Positions 48,240 to 58,653 of a stretch of DNA of 64,000 bases are shown here, in pieces. The stretch lies in the NCBI GenBank assembly GCA_944989445.1, contig CALYLW010000012.1, positions 475,001 to 539,000 on the forward strand, in the 5' to 3' direction. The translations under genes and the position numbers were made by a program. Position 1 is the stretch's first letter. Each line of letters starts with the position of its first letter. Source of the DNA: Ampullaceana balthica. Taxonomy: Eukaryota > Mollusca > Gastropoda > Lymnaeidae. Under the pieces are notes generated by a model. The model searched no databases. It worked only from the letters and a program-made list of their open reading frames with translations, and had not been told where the DNA came from.

Positions 48240-51200
48240 GTGAGCGATTTAAAATGATTAATACAAATACTGAGTAATTTTTTGTAATGTTTTAGATCTT
48301 CATTTCGTTTTCAATAATTTAAAATGATTTTTTGTAATCGAATATGCGTGGAATGGATCATTTTTGTAAGGTCTGGAGATCAACGGATCTTTCCATTTTG
48401 TCATGTCATGGGACGAGAAATCGGACACGCAATTACAGGAGATGTGGCACGATGATTTGCTGCTGGATACCGAGGCTGAAAGGCACAGTTACAGCACAGG
48501 TGAATTATTTGACACGATACTGCCACAACTACTGTAAGATAATTATTTTTTAACACGTTTTTATTAACTCGCTTTCGTTCCTGTTTGTTTGTCTGTCCAC
48601 AATTTTTTCAAATCTGCCAAAGTAAAATTAAACCACTTTTGATGGCTCTAGAGATCTCAAAATTTTACCACAGATAGATCACGGATGACAATGCATTGCA
48701 TCAAAATTTCAGATCGATCGAATGTACCGTTATTAAATTATTGAACTTTTTAGTTTATCTATATTTAAGCATATGTATTATCCGTCTGCTCTTGCTTACA
48801 TTACATTCACGTGCCGAGCTCACACCAACCCTGACCACATCAACCATGTTTAACATCAAGAGGAGATCAGTCATTTCCAGTCTGTAAATGTTTGTCGGGT
48901 AATGCGTATTATATTTGAATATAATCAATACTTCAAAACTCACCATATCATACACTTAGAATAAAATGAATAAAATTAAATAGAAGTAAAAAAAAAGATT
49001 ATTAAAAACCACGTATTTATAAGTGGACTAAAAAGAAAAAAGTAACATTTAAAATTTAAAATAAGTACCATGATGTAATATGACTAAAAACGTGTGCGGG
49101 CGCTTTTTAGGCGTTTGGCTAAAATGATTAGGGTTTACAAATGACAAGTAAGAAGATGAGTGAATTGAATTAGTTAAGCCTGAGAAGCGCCCACCCTACG
49201 TTTTTAGTCATATTACATTGTGGTAGTAGATTTGGGTTTTAAATTTTTAAATTTTATTTTCTGCTTTTTAATCCGCTTATAAAAACGTGGTATTTAAAAA
49301 TCTTTTTTTTTGTACTTCTATTTATTTTATTAAAAGCATTATTTCTTTTCCAAAACTGAAAACTTTATGTTTCTGCGAAAATGTTCAATTTTGAGTAACA
49401 TCATTCCAAGTCAGCTGACATGAAGTTGAATTATAGATATAGACATCAGGGAACGGCACGTTGGGCGGAAATGCTAGGGTTTCTGTGAGTGGATTATTAC
49501 CTTAGTCTTAAAGAATGGCTTTGTTGCGACGAACCAATTTCAGTTTTGATCTAGCTCTTTATTGTCGCTGAGCCGAGTAGCGTTCACATGTTGTGGACTA
49601 CAGTCTCTCAGAAACACCAAATAGCAGTCTGAAATTAGCTGTAACTCTAACAGTTAAGGTATTTGAGTTATGCTATGATGTGGGTTCCAGCTGAATGCAT
49701 AGTCATCGGTCTGTTGTGTCGACTTGGTAACAATTGTACTGAATTAAAATACCTATAAAGGTAATCGCAGTGTAACACCCCATTGCGCAGGTCATGAACA
49801 AGACCCTGGCCTGTATGTGTCAATTTAAGTTCTGGCCATAAGTCCCCACCCCCTGCTTCCATTCAGTCAAAAATGGGCCACGGGCTCTCGAGGATTTCGC
49901 ACAGTGATATTAGATAAGCTTCACATTCATGTGCACTGAAGAAAAAGCTTCTGGCTGGATAATTTTTTAACGAACACCTCTGCTGCAGGCTAGTGATTAA
50001 TTTCACACCAGATTTCATATCAAACACTATGATCCAATAGAGCAGGGGTCTCCAAACTACGGCCCGCGGACCACATGCGGCCCGCGAGGCCATCTCATCC
50101 GGCCCCTGTAGACCCTTTAATCTAAAAAAAAAGATAGATACCATTTTTATCTTTAGTTTACCACAAAACTGTGTGTAGTCGGCCCCCAAACTGTTGTTTG
50201 ACAGTTAATGCAGCCCTCCGGCAGAAAAGTTTGAAGACTTCTGCTCAATAGAGCATTGTTTCTGTTCACAAAACAAGTAATACATAAAATATACAGTTAT
50301 CTGTTAAAAATTGTATCGGCAATGTATGGGAAATGATGGGATGTTAAATTTAATTTTTAACAAAGAAATGCTAATTATTTCTTAAACCCATGGAGCCGAC
50401 TGCGGGCAATAATATTTCTGTATATTGAAAATAATATGTCTGTCTATGCAAATAAATAAGTCTGTCAATGGTCAATAATATGTCTGTTTATGGACAATAT
50501 TATGTCTGTCTATGGAAGATAATACGTCTGTTTATGGACAATATTATGTCTGTCTATGGAAGATAATACGTCTGTTTATGGACAATATTATGTCTGTCTA
50601 TGGAAGATAATACGTCTGTTTATGGACAGTCAGGACGACGCAAAAGGGCAGCCAATACGGACGATTATGTGCGACACGGGCCGGAATGCGTCAAAAGACA
50701 AGAGCAGCTGGCATCGGCGAGCCTTGATGGACGGGTCAAGAGAGGAAGCGCCATTCACGTGGTCATCATGACTGAGGAGAAGGAGCAGGCGAGGATGACA
50801 TGTCATTACTGCAACGGTCACGAACTGGCAGGTGTGTAACGGTAACGGATTGAACGATTTGTGCTGGTAACATATATACTGATTTTAAATGAGAATAGAT
50901 TGACATGTTTGTAAATGGTAATTGAGTTGAGGGTTTTTATTAGTCCTTGTGGTACTGTGGTCTTCTCATTAATTGCACTTAGTGTTTTTTAATGTTCCTA
51001 AATCGTTACAATATTGATTTAAATAAGTAGCTTTATAATTTCATATATTGACATGTTTTTATAGACCTGCATATGTCAGAGATGTCTAACGTTGACAGGC
51101 TAATAACCATAATTCCATGGTTTGTCCTTGCAAATATTTGATGGTTTTCATTAAAAAGCCCCAGAGAAGGAAGTAATGTTTGTTTATAAAGAAAGTAATA

Positions 51201-54200
51201 ATAAAACCTGTTTATGTGGTTATGTACATATACATGTACTGTATTTAATTAAATGTTTTTTTCTGAAATGTGTATCATGCATTTAAAACAGAAGACTTTG
51301 ACAATGTTCACAATCTTCTGTTGTACCACCAGGTAAAACACAAGACTTTGACAATGTTCACAATCTTCTGTTGTACCACCAGGTAAAACACAGACTAAGA
51401 CTTTCACAATGTTCACAATCTTCTGTTGTACCACCAGGTGCACCCCAGACTAAGACTTTGACAATGTTCACAATCTTCTGTTGTACCACCAGGTAAACCA
51501 CAGACTAAGACTTTCACAATGTTCACAATCTTCTGTTGTACCACCAGGTAAACCACAGACTAAGACTTTCACAATGTTCACTATCTTCTGTTGTACCACC
51601 AGGTAAACCACAGACTAAGACTTTCACAATGTTCACAATCTTCTGTTGTACCACCAGGTAAACCACAGACTAAGACTTTCACAATGTTCACAATCTTCTG
51701 TTGTACCACCAGGTAAACCCCAGACTAAGACTGAGTTAGACGCTGAAAGGGAACAACGCATTTGGTACAGACTAGCGCGAAAACAAAGTGGCAAACATTA
51801 TAAGGTAAACCTATTTAATCAAATTGAAATTTTTAAAAAATATAAAAAAACAACAAAAGCAAAAACAAAACATAATAATTATTATTATAAAACATAAATA
51901 AATAAAACAAAATAAATAAATCCATTTCGCTTTGGTTAATTAAAGTCAACAGACATGGTAGCCTCATTTGGAAGCTATGAAAATAGTAATACGAAATTAT
52001 ACATGAACATTCTCTGTGGTGCAACAACAGAGAAAGAGAAAATATTGAATATTTTATAAAGGTACCACAACTATCATTACTCACTGATAAAAGAAGGAAC
52101 AAAGTGATCTAAGTAAATTAAGAGCAACATGTATTTTAAAATGTAATATTTTGTTTAAAAAAAAACAAACTCAATCTTACTTCAAATTTATTGCTACAAC
52201 AGGCTACAATTTTTGTTTTGAATTGCAAACTATAATTTTGTTCTTAAGTTCAGTATTTTGTCTTTTATTTAACTAAGCAGTGGAAGTAATTATGGTCAAC
52301 GCAAGGATATGAAAGAATTAGTTAACAATATGTGGGTTTATTAAAGACAATCTATACACATCTATAAAAATGTACTTTTCTTTATTTCGAATTATCATTG
52401 TAAAATGTCTTGATAAATATCAGTAGTTTATTTTACGTGGACTTTCATTCCTCAACTTTTTCGTTTCCTCAAAAATTTTCAATAATTATTTCTATATTGT
52501 TTAAAAAAAGATTAAAGAGGTTAAATTAGATATGCACGACGACCCTTCCCAAAACCGTGTCTTCGTCACGAGCAGCCACACTCTTGTTATCGAGGACGCC
52601 ACGTCTGATGACGCAGGAACATATTTCTGTATGGACTCATCAACTGATCTAGATGTTAAAAAGTTATCAGAGGAAAATATTCAAGATTTTTTAAAGGTAA
52701 GACAAGATAATCTCAAAGAAGCTAAGATATTTGAAACCAAATTCTTTCGCTAGTTCTATGGGGATAAAGAATTATTTTTTTTAAATATCGATATACATAA
52801 CTACCTTCAAAACATCGATCTTGAGCCATTTACATGTAGATGTAGAACACCTGTCAACTATCCATCCATCCATCATTTAATCCTTCATTCCGTCTGTCTG
52901 GCTGTCTATCGGTCTATATATCTAACTGATCTCATCTAATCCATCGTTCTGTCTGTTAATCATCTATATATCTTATCTCTCTATCCAGCCCAACTCAAGT
53001 CTCAAATTTTTGTACCATCTGGACGTCATAAAACCCTCCAATCTAAAAGCTCTGCTGGTGACGCCGCTGGACAAGGAAACTCTGCTGGAGATCGACAAGA
53101 AGAGGAAGACGAAACTGGCCGAGCTGCCGAGACCAGCCCCACCCAAAAGTATTTTGGAACACAACGTGATTGTCACCACTGTCTGGCAGGTCAGTGGTCA
53201 TCTAGACATGTCATCAGATAGCCGTACTGACAGTACAACCGTTCGGTTGTCTGAGGCTTTTAGCGGAAACATTGGGCTCTCTCAACACTTTTTTTTAACA
53301 AATGGGAGCTTTCCACAATTTGTTTTGACAGTTTACATTGTTATTTGAAAGTACGGCTGACCTTGACTTGACCCGTAGTTTATGTTAGTTTAACTGGTAT
53401 GAAGTTGAAAATGCTATTACGAAAGTATATTGTGAGCCAAAATGTAATCATTACTGAAGCTAAAATACTAACAGAGAAAAAGAAGCCACCGTCGACAATT
53501 AATTTAACTGAAATCACTGTTATCTTAAAAGTACATCGATTTCATTGTGTTTAAGTAGTCTTTTCAAGACGACGCAAAATATACGAACATGTCCTTTAAT
53601 TTTTCTTTTAAAATTTCTTTCAATCCAATATGGAAATTAAGTCTGGATTTATAAAGAATTTTCAATGTCAAATTAGATGTTTTGTATTTAACTTAATAAA
53701 AAAAATGCTATTAAAAATTAAACACAAGATACCAAAAAAATTATGCTATCCCCAAACATTAAGCAAAAGCTTTATTTAAGGGAAAATAGACAAGGTTTAA
53801 TTTATTGTTTTCACAACACAATCCATTTGTGTATCTTGTAATTTGTTATAACACTTTTTCACAGTCATATTTTGCATTGCATTTTAGTATTAACAAATTT
53901 TTAAAAAAACTTAAAAAACTAATTATCATCCCAATTTTCAAAACACATGTTAATAAAATAAACATTGTCTGATTGCGTATTTTCTATTAGTTTAAAGATT
54001 TTTCACTTCAGCATGATGTTTCTATAGCAGTGACAATGAAGCAGTGATAGCTGCTTCTTAATAATCTCATGGAGTAACTCTGCTATATTGTCATTCTTCA
54101 TTCTTCCCGTCGCTTTCATATCTTATGAGAACAAAATAATTTTTTTCATTCAATTCCGCTGCGTCCGGATATAAATAAATAGCTTTTCCCTAGGAGTCAC

Positions 54201-57200
54201 ACGTGGTCGCTGGAATTAGAAGCTCTTGGCATGCCCACATCCCAGTTTAAGGTGTAGAAGTTCTAGCTCTGAAGTTTGTTATACGTACGTTATTCCTACA
54301 TGTATTTATTTGAATGCCGTTACGACCAGGACTGGAGCAGCTGCTCGGTGTGCGGTAAACCAGGGACCAGACGGCGCATGGGAGACTGTTACGTGCTGAA
54401 GCAAGAGCAGAGCAAACCGGCCATACCTTGGTACTTGGAGATCTTGCTTGCATCCTACATCCAGGGAGTCCCTTGTCTGTAAGTGTGTGATAGGACTCAT
54501 TTGAAATGTGGGTTTACGTGGTGAGTTTATGAAAGGAAAACAATTTAAAATCGGATGTAGAAACGGTTTAGCCGAAGATGGATTTTTCATATACATTATT
54601 GCTGGTATTTTAAAATCGGAAAGTTTTGGGTTTTAAAATATTATAAACCTAAAAGAGAAAAAAAATGTGTGAAATACATACCAGGATGTCTCTTTTTAAT
54701 GGCATCACGAGGCAAAGATTGAGGTGTATAAGGAACACAAAGCCTAAAGAACCGGCTCAGTACCGCAGTATTTGAAAATAAATTAGCCTCCTAATAGGTT
54801 TTTGTAAAAAGGCTGCGTTTTTATAAGCAATCCCTTCCGAAAGTTCCCGGAGAAGAAGGGCACAGGAAGAACTCTTTTCACGCGCGTTCATTGGATTCAG
54901 CTGGCCAAATTTATGGAATATTCTTCAGCAATTTTAGAAGAAGATTGACAAAAAAGACAAACTGAATAATAATTTGAAGACATTTTTATTTAAGACAGTT
55001 TTTTTAACATCAGAGCGCGACTGGCATGCTAGACAATCATGTATAGGTAACGCTATAAGAACATGATAGCGCGACTAGCATGCTATAGGTAGCGCTATAG
55101 AACACGGCCGTTTTGATTATCATAACAAAACACAACTTCTAACATGAAAGATATTGAAGGGTGGGGTGGAAGAGACGAAGACTAGAAATTACTCTGGAAA
55201 GCCAGCTAGGGTCTAATAAAAACTATCGGATACACCCGAAACTAACTGTACTATAAGCGCAGCACCGAGAAGATTGGAGCATTCTCAACAATGGTCAAGA
55301 TCCAGTTTGGGTCAAGGACAAAAGTAAGAGACTCTTTTAAAAAATGCTAAGGACATTTTAACGCTCAAAAAGATGACTAAAGAAATAATAAAGCGCTAGG
55401 CTTGGCTCAATGGTAAGTGAATCAAAATTAAATGGTAACTCCTTTGCTGTTGTAAAATGAAACCCCATTTCCCGGGGAAGAAGTCTTTTGAAAGCATCGA
55501 TTCTATTTATACAATGCATAGACCAGCTCCAATCTTATACATAAACCATCTCCTAAACGCAAACAAAATTATACACTATATCAATGAAAACACATGTTAT
55601 GAATTAAACTTAATATGATTCACAGATAAAAATAATTAATTACATTTTAACGTAGAAATTTCTCTTCATAAGAAAGAATGGATTTTTATAAAGTTTCCTT
55701 GCGTATTGTTTGTGTTCAAGTTCTTCTGTGTTTGATGAACAAAAGAGTCTTCTGTCGGCCGTGTCACGACCCAATGAGGTCGAGGAAGAGGAGTGTGAGG
55801 TGAGCTGCACCAACTACAGCGTCACGGTTGATGACCTCATAGTGGGCACTGGACAGAAACGTATCAAGGAGTCTCAATTCAAGGAGAACGAGGGAGACAC
55901 GATCACCTTGAAGTGTCCCAAGGCCCCCGTGGATATGCCCGTGGCTTGGATAAATGGATCAAGGTTGGATAGGCGATAAATTATACTCTTACAAAAATAG
56001 ATTATATTTTTCAGTAATGATACATCTTTTAAAGGGGTGAGAAATTTGTCTAAGTATTGAGGAAAAAATTCTTACTCATTAAATAAATATTCTCCAGAAA
56101 ACATATCGGTCTGCCACCGTAAAAAACAGACAAAGTTCCATGTTTATGCGTTAAATAATCTTCTTAAAAACACATACACTATCATTGGTACGTAGTATTT
56201 TCTTTTTTCTTATGGCAGTATAACTTTTGATGTCAAATATTCAGTGTAAAATGCAATGCTCATAACTTAAATACCTTATGACCTTATGCTGTGTAAATTG
56301 GGTCTATGTGTTAAACAAACAAAAGAGTTAGAGCGTTAAAAAAACATCGGGAAAAGTGGTAGAAATAGCTGAATAAACATTAAACAGTCCCTACAACTTT
56401 TTTTGTCTTATTGACATGGCAATACATAGTATTACAAGAGATACACTTTGACATGACAATACATAGTTTAACAAAAGATACACTTTGACATGGCAATACA
56501 TAGTTTAACAAGAGATACAGTTTGACATGGCAATACACAGTTTAACAAGAGATACAGTTTGACATGGCAATACATAGTTTAACAAGAGATACAGTTTGAC
56601 ATGGCAATACATAGTTTAACAAAAGATACACTTTGACATGACAATAAATAGTTTAACAAGAGTTACAGTTTGTGAGGGTGAGGTTAGTAGTGCATTCAGT
56701 CTTGGTAGAAAAGAAGCTATTAAACAGGGCATTTGTAAATCTGAGAAAAAATGAATAAAACAAAGAACTTTTTGGCAACGAGACTTCCTCTGTCTCAAAT
56801 AAAAAGAAGAGGAAACGAGTAAAAGTTTATAGAATCAGAAAAACGTTTACTGAATACTTATTTAGTTGTTTCCAGTACTTAAAATGTAAATGAACCATCT
56901 GCTATCACACTAGATGAAAACAAAGGTTAAATTTATTCACAGCTTTACAATCTCAAAGATCGAAGATCGGCCTTGTCATGTCGTGGTAGAAATATATTAA
57001 TATAAATATCCGTGTTGTTCATTCGAACACTAATAATCAATACTGTATTTCTTGGAGACTTATCTACAAAGATATTTGCTAATTTTACATACATTGGATT
57101 CAGCTTATGGTACTTGACAATTACTTTTACTTCTTATTCTGTTTATTAAAGACCCACGATATTATCATTATGACTCCTGTTTCCCAATTTTAAAATTAAA

Positions 57201-57839
57201 AAGCTACATTTCTGCACACGTATTTAACGTATTGTTAAGTCAATTTACATATATGCTGAAGAACATTATTTAAAGATAGCCTTGTCTAAAAATAGTAGCA
57301 ATGCGTAATGAGATATAACGCTTCGCTGTCTGAGAAATGACAAACTCGGTTTTTCGGAACTCAATCCCAAACTGTCTAATGTTGTGTCCAGGGTACTGGT
57401 TGGACCATGGCTACAGGATGAGACTGACGGCCGCGTCCTCATCGACGCCAACAACAGCCTAATCATCACCTCTCTGCTCCCGACGGACGGCGGGCACTAC
57501 GCATGCGTCTACGGCGGTCGCATCAAAGGTCGCATCCGTCTTGAGGTCAAGGCCAAGAAGAAACTCAGCAAGACGTTCCGTTACGCCTACTACCTGTTGC
57601 TGACCTACCCGGTGGACCTGATCCTGTTCCTGGTCCTACTCTACGTCAGACACAAGGAGAGGGACAAAGTTCTTAACTACGATCTACTCCCCGTGTTGGA
57701 GTACGACTCTGACAATGAAGAGGAGGAGGAGGAGGAGAAGAAGGATGAAGGGAAAGAAGGGGTTGTCGATGACGGGGAAAAAACTCCAGATATAGACTCG
57801 GATGAGTTAGGTCAGGAAAATCCTGGAATGACCGTGTAA
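48170..57839 (+). CDS. FAM187-like two-Ig-domain type I membrane protein, 9-exon gene
   Basis: Joined exons: 48170-48239, 48371-48499, 50634-50831, 51713-51804, 52511-52696, 52989-53189, 54330-54478, 55721-55963, 57392-57839. The total is 1716 nt, 571 residues plus TAA. Every junction is GT-AG and every phase matches (1,1,1,0,0,0,2,2). Domains: signal peptide 1-24; acidic segment 25-67; RRKR at 68-71; Ig-like 1 with C123, W150 and D-A-G-T-Y-F-C203; W294-S-S-C-S-V-C-G with C312, resembling a thrombospondin-1-like turn; Ig-like 2 with C407, W418 and G-G-H-Y-A-C461; membrane span about 487-508; tail 509-571 with a run of seven glutamates. Possible N-glycan sites are N28, N373, N420 and N443. From memory of the family, FAM187A/B share this order, including the W-C-C-G-C module between the Ig domains. 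Function is unknown; a cell-surface adhesion or recognition role is inferred only from Ig domains. Exons are clearly richer in G+C than the introns. The weakest parts are exons 1 and 2. Confidence 0.85.
48371..48499 (+). CDS. Exon 2 of FAM187-like gene, 129-nt symmetric cassette
   Basis: Acceptor TTTTTGTAAG/GT and donor ACAG/GTGAAT frame 129 nt, phase 1 on both sides, so it can be included or skipped without changing the frame. It encodes 43 residues rich in Asp, Glu, Leu, His and Trp (LEINGSFHFVMSW at its start). The next exon opens with RRKR, so this segment could be a propeptide. The same frame continues past the donor to a second possible donor at 48535 (CT/GTAAGA), but that one leaves a phase that no good acceptor of exon 3 matches. 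Confidence 0.5.
48566..49312 (-). mobile_element. Fold-back plus Helentron-like composite element, copy 2
   Basis: The reverse orientation of copy 1: a Helentron-like half (from TATTAACTCGCTTTCGTTCC to ACTTCAAAACTCACCATATC) then a fold-back at 48996-49312 with arms of about 105 bp. The end near 48566 reads, inverted, GAAAGCGAGTTAATA, the same terminal motif as the 11251 array. It lies in intron 2 of the FAM187-like gene. Confidence 0.7.
50043..50245. mobile_element. Short hAT MITE in intron 2 of the FAM187-like gene
   Basis: CAATAGAG is duplicated at 50035-50042 and 50246-50253. The ends are CAGGGGTCTCCAAACTACGG and inverted CAGAAGTCTTCAAACTTTTC; CGGCCCGCGG lies near the left end, as in Charlie/Buster-type elements. 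Two extra bases (CT) lie between the right TIR and the duplication. About 200 bp, non-coding. Confidence 0.75.
50420..50633. repeat. 44-bp minisatellite abutting exon 3 of the FAM187-like gene
   Basis: About four copies of TCTGTCTATGGAAGATAATA plus CGTCTGTTTATGGACAATATTATG. The final copy reads TTTATGGACAG instead of TTTATGGACAA and runs straight into the acceptor GTCAG/GACGACG. Confidence 0.85.
50634..50831 (+). CDS. Exon 3 of FAM187-like gene (furin-type site, start of Ig domain 1)
   Basis: The acceptor GGACAGTCAG/GA restores the phase-1 codon as Gly. Residues 68-71 are RRKR, then the segment with C85 and the first Ig cysteine C123 in M-T-C-H-Y-C. The donor is GCAG/GTGTGT, phase 1. A minisatellite runs into the acceptor. 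An AG four bases upstream (after 50629) would give phase 0 and would fit only the alternative leader exons far upstream. Confidence 0.75.
51283..51712. repeat. 55-bp minisatellite carrying splice acceptors before exon 4
   Basis: Eight copies of the phrase TTGTACCACCAG followed by GTAAA(A/C)C or a close variant, with AG ending at 51332, 51382, 51437, 51492, 51547, 51602, 51657 and 51712. The last one is the acceptor of exon 4. Each unit continues CAGACTAAGACT, the same as the first codons of the exon. Confidence 0.92.
51713..51804 (+). CDS. Exon 4 of FAM187-like gene (Ig domain 1, core Trp)
   Basis: The exon starts GT AAA CCC after ACCACCAG and completes the Gly codon left by exon 3. It encodes the core W150-Y of the Ig fold (R-I-W-Y-R-L-A-R-K). 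The donor is AAG/GTAAAC, phase 0. Its first 20 bases match the unit of the minisatellite immediately upstream, so the authentic acceptor is the last of eight near-identical ones. Confidence 0.8.
52511..52696 (+). CDS. Exon 5 of FAM187-like gene (end of Ig domain 1)
   Basis: Acceptor TTTAAAAAAAG/ATT, donor AAG/GTAAGA, phase 0 on both sides, 62 codons. It carries the V-set signature S-D-D-A-G-T-Y-F-C, giving the second Ig cysteine C203, followed by an acidic/lysine-rich linker. The motif order is that of family Ig domain 1. Confidence 0.85.
52989..53189 (+). CDS. Exon 6 of FAM187-like gene (inter-domain segment)
   Basis: The acceptor is pyrimidine-rich (CTCTCTATCCAG/CCC) and the donor is CAG/GTCAGT; phase 0 on both sides, 67 codons. 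It encodes a Leu/Lys-rich stretch (KPSNLKALLVTPLDKETLL) with no cysteines, ending V-I-V-T-T-V-W-Q. This leads directly into the W-S-S-C module of exon 7, as the F-W-x-W region does in vertebrate FAM187A. Confidence 0.85.
54330..54478 (+). CDS. Exon 7 of FAM187-like gene (W-x2-C-x2-C-x11-C module)
   Basis: Acceptor CGACCAG/GAC, donor TCT/GTAAGT (strong), phase 0 in and 2 out. It encodes DWSSCSVCGKPG, an arginine cluster, then GDCYV and a closing V-P-C341. The module resembles the W-x2-C-x2-C-G turn between the two Ig domains of FAM187A and, loosely, a thrombospondin type 1 repeat. It is the most family-specific part of the protein. Confidence 0.85.
54836..55030 (+). pseudogene. Possible LINE 3' end relic in intron 7
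   Basis: A broken + strand frame reads A-F-I-G-F-S-W-P-N-L-W-N-I-L-Q-Q-F then L-N-N-N-L-K-T-F-L-F-K-T-V-F. This resembles the common LINE ending (A-A-P-x-x-W-N-x-L-P ... L-K-T-x-L-F). It has stops. The match is short and the call is weak. Confidence 0.35.
55020..55105. repeat. Short duplicated segment
   Basis: GCGCGACTGGCATGCTAGAC and GCGCGACTAGCATGCTATAG, each followed by a TATAGGTAGCGCTATA-type sequence, about 50 bases apart. Confidence 0.6.
55721..55963 (+). CDS. Exon 8 of FAM187-like gene (start of Ig domain 2)
   Basis: Acceptor TGTGTTCAAG/T completes a Leu codon left by exon 7; donor AAG/GTTGGA is weak but in phase 2, matching exon 9. The exon encodes a Glu-rich stretch, C367 and C371, and the first half of Ig domain 2: G-D-T-I-T-L-K-C407 and V-A-W418. 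High G+C and codon bias contrast with the flanking introns. Confidence 0.85.
56414..56675. repeat. 37-bp minisatellite in intron 8
   Basis: About seven copies of TTTGACATGGCAATACATAG plus TTTAACAAGAGATACAG. Confidence 0.92.
57392..57839 (+). CDS. Exon 9 of FAM187-like gene (Ig domain 2 end, membrane span, acidic tail, stop)
   Basis: Acceptor TTGTGTCCAG/G completes an Arg codon. It encodes R-V-L-I-D-A-N-N-S-L then T-D-G-G-H-Y-A-C461, a basic stretch (KAKKKLSK), a hydrophobic span of about 22 residues around 487-508, R-H-K-E-R as stop-transfer, and a 60-residue tail with seven consecutive Glu. TAA is at 57837-57839. No AATAAA was seen in the next 800 bases; an ATTAAA variant is near 58062. Confidence 0.9.
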
Positions 57840-58204
57840 TTGAAGGTGGTGGGGCGCTATTTTGTGGTGTAGTTAGCTTCTTTATACTGGTAAATGATGA
57901 CTTAGAGATGTTTTCTGACTTAACGACTCGACTCAATGTTTAACCCTTCCCAACCTTAGTGTTCTGAACTTGTTTGTTTTGTAAAGCTATCTCAACACTT
58001 TATACATGTATCGAATTACAATTTCTTCATTGAAAAATTTTGTAGGTATTGATTCGTTTTTAATTAAAATTGTTTATTGAATTATTTCGTGGAAATTTTT
58101 TAGCCTTTTAGTTACGTTTTAAATTGAACATTTCAATGTTATTTATATGTGTTTAGTTAAAAGTGATCATTTAATTATTATGTGGTACTTTTATGTATTT
58201 ATTT

Positions 58205-58653
58205 TAGGGCTGCGGAAATTGACGATTAATTCATCGATTAATCGTTAAAATTTTTAATCGATTAAATTTAATTTGATTGATTAAAATTCGATTATAATTT
58301 TAAAAAATATTAATTTTTTTTCGTCTCCAATTTATTTATAATATATATTTTTTGTTACTTATATACTTTCCCCTCAAATTATTATTATTATTTATTTAGA
58401 TGTGCATTACGTAAACAAAAAGTTTTTTCATCCTAATTTCTTGCATAGCAGAAAAAATTTGTTGTGTTACGTCACACAATTTTGAAGCCATGGAAATACC
58501 GTGACTTAACCGATTTCACGAAATAATGATTCGTGACTTAACTGGATCTATATATGCGCTATAAAATATAATTAATCAAAATTAATCGATTAATCGATAT
58601 AATAATTTTTTCCCAATTTATCTAACAATTTATTTTAATCAGTACCAGTCCTA
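58205..58653. mobile_element. Non-autonomous hAT, TAGGGCTG ends, 3' of the FAM187-like gene
   Basis: Ends TAGGGCTGCGGAAATTGACG and inverted TAGGACTGGTACTG, with ATTAATCGATTAATCG boxes near both, the same style as 25307-26126. Flanks ATTTATTT (58197-58204) and ATTTAATT (58654-58661) agree at seven of eight bases. It is 449 bp, non-coding. Confidence 0.65.

Noticed and set aside
48344..48553. 69-codon frame R-G-M-D-H-F-C-K-V-W
   Set aside because: Shadow of exon 2; the adjacent frame joins in phase to exons 1 and 3.
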